Below, piece by piece: positions 51,237 through 58,451 of a stretch of DNA of 64,000 bases. Under the pieces are notes generated by a model that did not search any database, was not told where the DNA came from, and saw nothing but the letters and a program-made list of their open reading frames with translations. The position numbers were made by a program, and so were the translations under genes. Numbering within the stretch: position 1 is the stretch's first letter; every line of letters starts with the position of its first letter. Origin of the DNA: an uncultured Robinsoniella sp. (GTDB lineage: Bacteria; Bacillota; Clostridia; Lachnospirales; Lachnospiraceae). The stretch spans positions 62,001 to 126,000 of the forward strand of contig UQGG01000015.1 of NCBI GenBank assembly GCA_900540475.1, given 5' to 3'.

Positions 51237-52511
51237 CTACAGGGTTCTTTTTATATAAGCCTTGTTCACTTCCCAAAGTTCATCTACAATATTTCTTGCA
51301 GCATCTGTGCTGTTTATAACAGGATCGGCTAAAAGTGCCTGATAAGCCATTTCTTTGTCACCATACATTGCAGCACGGACAGCCATTTGCTGTGCTCCTA
51401 CCTGAAGGGAAAGCAGCGAACTGATATTCTGAGGCAGGTTGCCGATATGTACCTTATGCACTCCATCTTTATCCACTATAATTGGAATTTCAACAGCTAC
51501 ATCATCCGGCAGATTCGTAATTGCTCCGCCATTATATACAACTGCCGAAGGAATAAAAGTTCTTTTGCCGGTATGCAGGGCTGTAATTACTTCCATGGCT
51601 TTCTCTCCCGATTTTACCAGCCATTTTTCTGCACCGGCTTCCCCATCTATTACTTCACGGACATCCTTTTTCATCTGGATTCGCTCCTGCTCATCCTTGT
51701 CAAAATCATAACCTTCCATACCTGCCTCATACCCATATGGAAGATATTCACCCAGATGATCGTCGGAACAGGTAGGCCACATTCCAACTGCCCGGAACAT
51801 CTTTCTTGTAAATGGTTCAAATTTGCTGTCATAGCTTTTCTCTTTTTCTCTTAATTCTTCATAGAGATTTGCTCCTGTCTCCCGGTCACGAATACTGAGA
51901 AGCCACTGAAAATGATTCATTCCCGCTGCAGACACTTCAATGCTTTCTTTCTCCCTGCCCAATACTTTACTCACATCATCCTGCGCCATGAAGATCCCAT
52001 GGCAAAGACCTATGCACTTAATATTTGTATATTGATTGACAGCCAGTACAATTCTGCTTTCCGGATTGGAAAAATTCAAAAACCATGCATCGGGACATAA
52101 TTCCTCCATATCCTTGCAGATCTCCATAATGAGGGGAATCGTGCGCATTCCAAAAAACAATGCACCCGGACCTCCGTTTTCCCCAAGACAATGCTTAATG
52201 CCATATTTTAATGGAACCTGAAAATCCTTTTTCCAAAGCTCACACCTTTCAATAGCCAGACTGTTAACCACATAATCTGCCCCCGGCAGCACATCCCTTC
52301 TGTTACTTGTCTTTTCGATTCTGAGATTCATTCCGGACGCCTCGTTCATCTTAAGTGCCAGCTGATACATTCTTTCCAGATTCTGCTCATCGATGTCCAC
52401 AAGAGAAAGGGTACTTTGCTCCAATTCCCTGGTGGTAAAGAGATCCTTAAATGTAGGAATCCCAAATGACATGCTCCCTGCCCCAATAAATACAATTTTT
52501 GCTTTACTCAT
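51237..52511 (-). CDS. GH4 family NAD+/Mn2+-dependent glycosidase
   Basis: A 424-aa cytoplasmic enzyme. NAD-binding start IVFIGAGSMSFGIPTFKDL (residues 6-24), DxD-like LVDIDEQNLERM, substrate/metal site NFSNPESR (about 146-153), metal ligands Cys170 and His200 in GLCHGIF and GMNHFQW, and the catalytic region GENGGPGALFFGMRTIP. The CysHisGly form is, from memory, usual in enzymes acting on non-phosphorylated alpha-glycosides rather than on 6-phospho-glycosides. AAGGAGG precedes the ATG. Upstream is a URO-D gene, downstream its ABC importer. Confidence 0.88.
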   Translation of the reverse strand: MSKAKIVFIGAGSMSFGIPTFKDLFTTRELEQSTLSLVDIDEQNLERMYQLALKMNEASGMNLRIEKTSNRRDVLPGADYVVNSLAIERCELWKKDFQVPLKYGIKHCLGENGGPGALFFGMRTIPLIMEICKDMEELCPDAWFLNFSNPESRIVLAVNQYTNIKCIGLCHGIFMAQDDVSKVLGREKESIEVSAAGMNHFQWLLSIRDRETGANLYEELREKEKSYDSKFEPFTRKMFRAVGMWPTCSDDHLGEYLPYGYEAGMEGYDFDKDEQERIQMKKDVREVIDGEAGAEKWLVKSGEKAMEVITALHTGKRTFIPSAVVYNGGAITNLPDDVAVEIPIIVDKDGVHKVHIGNLPQNISSLLSLQVGAQQMAVRAAMYGDKEMAYQALLADPVINSTDAARNIVDELWEVNKAYIKRTL

Positions 52512-52522
52512 AATGATCCTCC

Positions 52523-53545
52523 TTATTCATATGCTTTTGTTATCATTGCTTTATAATTCTCCCAGGGAATATAATTGGGAATACTGTTTCCTGACCCCAG
52601 CGCATATCCTCCCCGGTCAAATGTGCGTTCCAGCATTTGTTCAGAACGTCTCCTTACCTCTTCCGGTGTAGCGGAAGATAAAAAGTTTACATCTATTCCC
52701 CCAAGAATTGCTATATCCGGATACAAATCTTCATAAGCCCTTTCAACCGGAATGATGTTATCTTCATAGGAGTGCCTGCCATCATATCCCATATATTGAA
52801 TGATGTCCTCAATCACTCCGCTGTATTGTCCACATGAATGCAATATGGCATATCTGCCGCCGGCATGTGCCATACGGACAATTTCCTTATGCCATGGAAA
52901 TAGATACTTGCGAAATACCTCAGCCGGCAGCAGGGTCTGTGTGTTAAATCCCCAGTCATCCCCGACCACCACCCCTTTAATATGAGGATTCTCCAGCATA
53001 TGGCGGTAATCATCCACAGTACGTTTTCCTACCTGTTCAAAAATATCAGCAACCAGAGATTCATCGTCATAAAGCATATAGCAGAGATTTTCATACCCCA
53101 CCAGCTTTATTATACTTTCCAGCGGTCCATCACTGGACCAGGCTAAAAATTCCATTCCCTTGGGCAGATATCCTGCCAGTTTGTCTATGTAAGTATAGTC
53201 ATAATCCGCTGCTGAGGGCCAATTGTATTGTTCAAAGGATTTTCTGTCTGTTATAACGGCTCCGTCATTTAAGGAAAAGGACTTCTTCTCTTCCTTAATC
53301 CCGGCGTAAAATGTAAATTCAGTTGGCATGATTAGTGAATAATCATAACCCAGCTTATCGTATGTTTCTATTAGAGCAATATCTTTTTCCAGTTTATTTT
53401 TACCGGTTAAGCATCTGCCGGATACTCTTTCTATTATCTCATCGCAGACAAACAGTTCAAACAACGTAGGTCTTTTGGGTCTCTGCTTTTCTAAAACTAA
53501 TTCCAGATTGCGAAAATCAGGCTCTCTCTCTGGAGGTCTTATCAT
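52523..53545 (-). CDS. URO-D/MtaA-family protein with partial zinc motif
   Basis: A 340-aa TIM barrel; GGAGG lies before the ATG, which overlaps the 3' end of the PfkB gene by 29 bases. Motifs: RPTLFELFVCDEI, KGVVVGDDWGFNTQTLLPAEV, His-x-Cys in AILHSCGQYSGVI. The third MtaA ligand Cys is missing (region reads YALGSGNSIPNYIPWEN). Together with 44280-45308 it belongs to a URO-D subgroup seen in sugar operons. It sits between a sugar kinase and a glycosidase, under the same ROK operator control as an MttB-family protein, which suggests a shared role in methylated-substrate use (inference). Confidence 0.83.
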   Translation of the reverse strand: MIRPPEREPDFRNLELVLEKQRPKRPTLFELFVCDEIIERVSGRCLTGKNKLEKDIALIETYDKLGYDYSLIMPTEFTFYAGIKEEKKSFSLNDGAVITDRKSFEQYNWPSAADYDYTYIDKLAGYLPKGMEFLAWSSDGPLESIIKLVGYENLCYMLYDDESLVADIFEQVGKRTVDDYRHMLENPHIKGVVVGDDWGFNTQTLLPAEVFRKYLFPWHKEIVRMAHAGGRYAILHSCGQYSGVIEDIIQYMGYDGRHSYEDNIIPVERAYEDLYPDIAILGGIDVNFLSSATPEEVRRRSEQMLERTFDRGGYALGSGNSIPNYIPWENYKAMITKAYE

Positions 53546-54659
53546 TACTGCTCACCTCCTTTTTCCATTGGCTTATATATTCTTTTAATTCATCCGGGGT
53601 TGGACTTTTCCCATTTACTACATAGAAACCGCTGGTAGCATTTGCTGCTGCCAATGCCTGTTCGATATCCATCCCCATCATAATGCCATATACCAGGCCG
53701 GCATTGAAATTATCTCCGCCCCCTGTGGAAATCAAAGGCTTTTCTACGTATTTATTGGGGATATAATACTGCTTCCCGCCGGAAAAAGCATACGCTCCGT
53801 CCAGTAAATGCACTACTAAATATTGAATCCCGCAATAGTTTCTGATCACTTCACCCATCTTTTCAAAATCTGATTCCTGTAATTCTTTTGGTATTGTGTT
53901 GCAAATGGTTTCCATTTCATTTCTATTCAAGCTCATAATCACATCAAAGTAAGACGAAAATTCCCGAACCAATTTTAACATTTCGCCGATATCTTCTTTA
54001 CTTCTTCTGGAGCAGTCCGAGATATCAATAAAAACCGACTTTTTTTTCTTTTCAGCCACTTTGGGAAGTATGTTTCTCAATATACCTTTCCAGATTAACG
54101 TTCCTCCCGCCATCTCACTCCAATTCATGAAAGCCAATACATCAGCTTCTTCTAAATACGCAGAGAATTTTTTCTCACCTATACGGTTTATAAGAACCTC
54201 ATAATCCAATTCATTGATATCAGAATTCTCAGCCAGCATCACTTTGCCATCCTGAAATTCTAATGCCGTACAGTGTCCCGGGTTCGTAATACTCACGATT
54301 TCTACATTGCTGTTTCCATTGGAAAATACCTCTTGCAATTTCGGATATCCGAAAGCGCCTACACATTTGCTGCTTATGCCAAATGCCGCCAGGGCTTCGG
54401 CAAAAATAATGGTGTTTCCTCCAACCTTTTCTGTTATTTTCTGCAATTCAATCGAACAGCTTTTACTCGCCTTCGTTTTCAAATAGCTACCGAATTCCGA
54501 AATGGTTTCAAAATACTTCTTCTGGTCGTTAATACCGGAGCGGACAGGTTTTACCAGCAAATCTACGTAGCCATCAAAGCCGGCAAAGACTTTCCACTTA
54601 AATTTTCTGTTCGTTTGATTTTCGAGACAGGATTCTACACGGTTTAATACCTCTTCCAT
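53517..54659 (-). CDS. PfkB family carbohydrate kinase
   Basis: A 380-aa ribokinase-type enzyme. KWKVFAGFDGYVDLL near the start, KVGGNTIIFAEALAAFG (substrate-side loop), and the anion hole/catalytic base block LISTGGGDNFNAGLVYG (Asp of GGGDNFNAG near residue 319). GGAGG precedes the ATG. The spacer upstream holds ROK operator copy A. It likely phosphorylates the sugar released by GH4; the downstream NagB-like enzyme would be its follow-on step on the other arm of the regulon. Substrate unknown. Confidence 0.87.
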   Translation of the reverse strand: MEEVLNRVESCLENQTNRKFKWKVFAGFDGYVDLLVKPVRSGINDQKKYFETISEFGSYLKTKASKSCSIELQKITEKVGGNTIIFAEALAAFGISSKCVGAFGYPKLQEVFSNGNSNVEIVSITNPGHCTALEFQDGKVMLAENSDINELDYEVLINRIGEKKFSAYLEEADVLAFMNWSEMAGGTLIWKGILRNILPKVAEKKKKSVFIDISDCSRRSKEDIGEMLKLVREFSSYFDVIMSLNRNEMETICNTIPKELQESDFEKMGEVIRNYCGIQYLVVHLLDGAYAFSGGKQYYIPNKYVEKPLISTGGGDNFNAGLVYGIMMGMDIEQALAAANATSGFYVVNGKSPTPDELKEYISQWKKEVSSNDKTSRERA

Positions 54660-54689
54660 CTAAGGATTCCTCCTCCCTTATTTTAATTA

Positions 54690-54712
54690 TTAACTAACTT
54701 TGTTAATTAATT
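54690..54712. promoter_or_regulatory. ROK operator copy A
   Basis: TTAACTAACTTTGTTAATTA (first 20 bases of the 23-bp site) lies 31 bases before the PfkB ATG. It matches copies B and C except for one base (G for C) and the last position. Confidence 0.75.
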
Positions 54713-54803
54713 CCATTTATAGAAAGTCATATCCCTTCCGGAATACAACTTTTTATTATTCTGACTTGTATTACACAGGCAGTAATGTGCCAGGCACCAT
54801 TTA

Positions 54804-55961
54804 TCAATCAGATTCCAATGTTAATAATTCAACGATTTTTTTCTTTGTAACCATAGACGCAATGCCCGTCAGTCCGCTGTCAGAGGAAGACTGCAGCCGG
54901 ATAGAACTATCTGTAAGAGACATCTGTTCCACATGCTTTTTTACTTCAGTCAATAAATCCTCACCCAGAACCTCCGTAACGATACCACCTAATACGATAT
55001 TTCCACAATCCAAAAGCATAGCTGTATTGTTTATGCAAAGCGCAATGGGAAGTGCTACATATGCTATAAGTTTCTTTTTTGTATCAGAATCCAGCCCGCT
55101 GCCATTACTAAAATCCACTCCGAACTTTTCTTCCAGTACCCGATAGCTGATTTGGGATTCCAGCCAGCCGGCGTTTTTCTTCCTTTCAATATCATCACCC
55201 AGGAAACAGATATAGCCAATCTCTCCGCACATATGATGCTTTCCTCTGCGAAGCTGACCATTTAATACAATACCTGCACCAAGTCCTGTTCCTATTGATA
55301 TAAATACCAGGTCTTCTTTTTCACTGTATCCTGCCCTTTGAAATTCTCCTAAAACCTGGGCATTTGCATCATTTTCTATCATGACAATTGCCTTGTATTT
55401 GTCCTCTAATTTTCCAATTTCATCTCTGATCACAAGCGGTTCATTTACCTGAATAAGCGGCGCAGTAATAATCGTACATTTCTTTTCATTGTAAGCTACC
55501 GGCAGAGCAATTCCGATCCCAAATAGCTGAGATTCTGATATACCGGCTTCCTCTAAAAGCTGTTTTACAAGCCTGTTCAGAATTTCCGGCATGATAAAGG
55601 AAAAATCCGGAGTTATTTCCATACTCTTTTTATATATAATGCGGTCTGCTAAATCCACCACACCCATACTTAAAAAATCACCTTCCAGAAAAAATGCAGC
55701 TACATACATTAAACCCGTGTTCAACTTCAACATACGCGGCTTTCTGCCTACCGAAACTTCACTCTGGCTGAAATCCCCCTGTCCCACTTCTATAACAAGC
55801 TTTTTTTCTATTAAAAAGTTTACGATCTTAATAACAGTAGGGGAACTGATTCCCGTCAGTTTTGCTAACTCCGCTTTTGAAGTAGTTTCTTTTTCTTTAA
55901 TAATCTGATATACGATCTGACGATTCATATCTTTTAAATGAGACGGTACATAATTTTTCAT
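54804..55961 (-). CDS. ROK family transcriptional repressor (NagC/Mlc/XylR-like)
   Basis: A 385-aa protein. An N-terminal winged helix (TSKAELAKLTGISSPTVIKIVNFLIEKKLV, residues 27-56) is fused to a ROK domain (LVFISIGTGLGAGIVLNGQL). The kinase features are degraded: the first phosphate loop reads VAAFFLEGDF instead of DxGxT, and the zinc site expected after CGEIGYICFLGDD lacks the Cys-x-Cys-x4-Cys set. It should therefore be a pure regulator. AAGGTGATG precedes the ATG. Operators A, B and C link it to the PfkB operon, to itself and to the divergent MttB gene. Confidence 0.9.
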   Translation of the reverse strand: MKNYVPSHLKDMNRQIVYQIIKEKETTSKAELAKLTGISSPTVIKIVNFLIEKKLVIEVGQGDFSQSEVSVGRKPRMLKLNTGLMYVAAFFLEGDFLSMGVVDLADRIIYKKSMEITPDFSFIMPEILNRLVKQLLEEAGISESQLFGIGIALPVAYNEKKCTIITAPLIQVNEPLVIRDEIGKLEDKYKAIVMIENDANAQVLGEFQRAGYSEKEDLVFISIGTGLGAGIVLNGQLRRGKHHMCGEIGYICFLGDDIERKKNAGWLESQISYRVLEEKFGVDFSNGSGLDSDTKKKLIAYVALPIALCINNTAMLLDCGNIVLGGIVTEVLGEDLLTEVKKHVEQMSLTDSSIRLQSSSDSGLTGIASMVTKKKIVELLTLESD

Positions 55962-55976
55962 TTGACATCACCTTCA

Positions 55977-56025
55977 TTAACTAACTTTCTTAATTAATTG
56001 TATATTATGTCCATTAATTTGTCAA
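55977..56025 (-). promoter_or_regulatory. ROK gene promoter with operator copy B
   Basis: On the minus strand TTGACA (56020-56025) and TACAAT (55997-56002) have a 17-bp spacer. Operator B, TTAACTAACTTTCTTAATTA plus four more bases (55977-56000, plus strand), covers the -10 and start point, which predicts autorepression. Confidence 0.8.
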
Positions 56026-56061
56026 TACATAAATTAAAATATAATTTTTACACAAAAACAG

Positions 56062-56115
56062 TTGACTTTTTGTCAAGGAAATCATATAATCCAATTAATT
56101 AAGAAAGTTAGTTAA
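56062..56115 (+). promoter_or_regulatory. mttB-like operon promoter with operator copy C
   Basis: TTGACT (56062-56067) and TATAAT (56085-56090) have a 17-bp spacer. Operator C (56092-56115) begins one base after the -10 and is the exact reverse complement of operator B over all 24 bases. Confidence 0.85.
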
Positions 56116-56137
56116 TATATTAAGGAGGTATTTATCC

Positions 56138-57535
56138 ATGAGAAAAATCATTTCAAGCATTGAGGTTCTGTCTCCCTCTGAGATTCAGATGATCCATGAC
56201 TCTTCCATTCAGATTTTAGAGACCATTGGTATCCACGTACCCTGTAGAGATGTACTTGACCGCTGTTCTGATTTGGGTGGAAACGTCGATTATGAAAAAG
56301 AAATATTACGGATTCCGGAAAAAGCGATGGAATTGGTATTGGACACGATCAAAAAACGGAACCGGCAGTCCTTTGAAAAAGATATTTTAGAAAATGATAT
56401 CCGTGCTCATATTTCCACACAGGTATTTTATACAGACTACCATACAAAGACCAGCCGTTATGGTATCAGAAATGATAATTTAAAGGGGTTTGCCCTCCTT
56501 GAGCACCTGGAAAACTTCCGATACTCCAGTCCGGTAGTTGTTCCTTCCGATGTGCCCGACCAGATATCGGATCTGATTAATTACCAGGATATCTATAAAT
56601 ATTCCAGCAAACCGGGGGGAACTTATGTTTTGACTCCCTTATCTGCCAAATACATACTGGAGTTGAATAAGCTCATGGGTAAAGAAAGTAATTATCTTCT
56701 GGAGACAATTACCCCTCTTTCCTTCAAAAAAGATACACTGGAAATGGCTCTTTTATTTGCAGAAAATGGCGGATCACTGTCCCTGGGTCCTATGGGAATG
56801 AGTGCTGCTACTTCTCCTGCCTCAATCGCTGGAACTCTGACTCTGGAAAATGCGGAAATCATTGCAAGTATGTTTATCGCCTATGCTTTAAACGGGCAGA
56901 TATCAAATTATAGTGCTCCGGTTCATTCTATGGATCTGAAAACCACTCTTTGCTCTTTTGGCAGTCCGAACCAGGCATTGTTTGGCATTGCCGTTGGACA
57001 GATGTCCCGGTTCTACGGAGTCTCTGGCATGTCTAATGCCGGCCTTACCGATGCTCTCATGCCGGATTTCCAGGCCGGAATTGAAAAGGGTCTCACTGCT
57101 GCATTTAATTTCTTGTCGGGAACCCGTTCCATGGGTGCCCAGGGCATTGTGGGTGCAGATCAGGGGATCAGTCTCGAGCAGCTGGCTTTGGATAACGAAT
57201 GGATTAACTACTATAATTATATTACGAAAGGATTTGAGGTATCAGAAGAGAGCATCGGTTTGGATGTAATCCGGGAAGTAGGTATCCGGGGAAATTTCCT
57301 TTCCGAAGAGCACACTTTGGACTGGATGCACGAAAGTTATCTCCAATCCGGAATCTTTTTGAGGGAAAACTGGACGAACTGGACCAGCGGATCTCATAAA
57401 GAACTGCTGGATCGTGCTCATGATCTGGTTGAAACGGCCACAAATGGTTATCTGAACCGGGAGCCTGTGATTTCAGACTCTCTCTGTGAGGAAATAGACC
57501 GCATTATTGCAGATGCAAGGGAGGAGATTCTATGA
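56138..57535 (+). CDS. MttB superfamily (trimethylamine methyltransferase-like) protein, non-pyrrolysine
   Basis: A 465-aa TIM barrel of the MttB superfamily. AAGGAGG lies nine bases before the ATG. Family features: IQMIHDSSIQILETIGIHVP at the start (residues 19-38), central SLGPMGMSAATSPASIAGTLTLENAE, and the late block GMSNAGLTDALMPDFQAG and GTRSMGAQGIVGADQGISLEQL. The frame has no internal TAG where pyrrolysine MttB has one, so it is of the MtgB-like type that demethylates betaines or other methylated amines. The usual partner, a corrinoid protein with B12-binding domains, is not encoded in the window. First gene of a two-gene operon with a NagB-like enzyme. Confidence 0.85.
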   Translation: MRKIISSIEVLSPSEIQMIHDSSIQILETIGIHVPCRDVLDRCSDLGGNVDYEKEILRIPEKAMELVLDTIKKRNRQSFEKDILENDIRAHISTQVFYTDYHTKTSRYGIRNDNLKGFALLEHLENFRYSSPVVVPSDVPDQISDLINYQDIYKYSSKPGGTYVLTPLSAKYILELNKLMGKESNYLLETITPLSFKKDTLEMALLFAENGGSLSLGPMGMSAATSPASIAGTLTLENAEIIASMFIAYALNGQISNYSAPVHSMDLKTTLCSFGSPNQALFGIAVGQMSRFYGVSGMSNAGLTDALMPDFQAGIEKGLTAAFNFLSGTRSMGAQGIVGADQGISLEQLALDNEWINYYNYITKGFEVSEESIGLDVIREVGIRGNFLSEEHTLDWMHESYLQSGIFLRENWTNWTSGSHKELLDRAHDLVETATNGYLNREPVISDSLCEEIDRIIADAREEIL

Positions 57536-58275
57536 ATTTAGAAATCTTTGACTCCTATGAGGATATGTGCCGCAGTTCAGCAAAAGAAATATTATCAAAC
57601 CTGAAAGAAAACCCGCAGCAATTGCTGTGTATCGCCGCCGGACACACCTCCCTTGGCTTATTGAAAGAATTAGTTCAGGCGTATCAGGAAGGCAGAGCGG
57701 ACTTTTCCAGAGCATCCTTTGTTGCTATGGATGAGTGGCTGTATATGACACCGGACATTAAAGACAGCTGCGGCTGTTTTCTTATGGATCATTTTTTAAA
57801 TCAGGTAAATTACCATCCACAGAATGTACGCTTATGGGATGCCTCAAAAAGAGATATGGAAACAGAATGCAGTGAAATAGAAGCTTTCATGAAAAACCAT
57901 TCCCGCTATGAATGTATTGACATTTTGATTCTGGGTGCGGGTATGAATGGACATCTTGCGCTGAACGAACCTGGTTCGGATTTGTTCGCAAGGGCACATA
58001 TCACGTCTCTCGATCCCATTACCCAAAAAGTAGGGCAAAAATACTTTACCGGAGAAACCGTTCTGCAAGGGGGAGCCACTTTAGGCATACAAAATTTCCG
58101 GGAAGCAAAACGCTGTATCCTTATGATTAATGATTCTCACAAAGCCGATATCCTGTATCAGATTATGCAGACAAGCCACAGCGATCCCAATCTTCCCGCG
58201 ACTGCCGTCCTGGAATTTGAAAATGCTTCCCTGTACTGTGACCGGGCTGCTGCCTCTAAATGGATAAATAAATAA
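57532..58275 (+). CDS. glucosamine-6-phosphate deaminase-like protein (NagB family)
   Basis: A 247-aa protein. Catalytic region: ASFVAMDEWLYM (Asp67, equivalent to the NagB proton-shuttle Asp) and LILGAGMNGHLALNEPGSD (Asn139, His141, Glu146); the NGH-NEPG form is that of amino-sugar deaminases rather than of 6-phosphogluconolactonases. The ATGA start overlaps the MttB stop by four bases, so the two proteins are made together. Under ROK operator C. It probably deaminates or isomerises a phosphorylated amino sugar. Confidence 0.82.
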   Translation: MNLEIFDSYEDMCRSSAKEILSNLKENPQQLLCIAAGHTSLGLLKELVQAYQEGRADFSRASFVAMDEWLYMTPDIKDSCGCFLMDHFLNQVNYHPQNVRLWDASKRDMETECSEIEAFMKNHSRYECIDILILGAGMNGHLALNEPGSDLFARAHITSLDPITQKVGQKYFTGETVLQGGATLGIQNFREAKRCILMINDSHKADILYQIMQTSHSDPNLPATAVLEFENASLYCDRAAASKWINK

Positions 58276-58289
58276 TTATATACTCAGCA

Positions 58290-58335
58290 AAAAACAGGGA
58301 AGCCTGACTGATTACTCAGCGGCTTCCCTGTTTTT
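58290..58335. terminator. bidirectional rho-independent terminator
   Basis: A perfect 15-bp stem (AAAAACAGGGAAGCC 58290-58304; complement 58321-58335) with a 16-base loop; the stem itself provides the T-run in both directions. It lies between the NagB-like gene and the convergent giant secreted protein. Confidence 0.9.
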
Positions 58336-58451
58336 ACATTATTTTAGGAGTTATCTTTGTCTGGCATCTGCTTCTTCAGCCATACGATTACAACTGTGTC
58401 TCTCCGTTTGATGATACTTCACTTTGTGTTCCTTCGCTTTATATCTCCTCA

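Noticed and set aside
56138..57535. Pyrrolysine-dependent MttB with an in-frame amber codon
   Set aside because: The frame is continuous over 465 codons with no internal TAG, so it is a non-pyrrolysine member.
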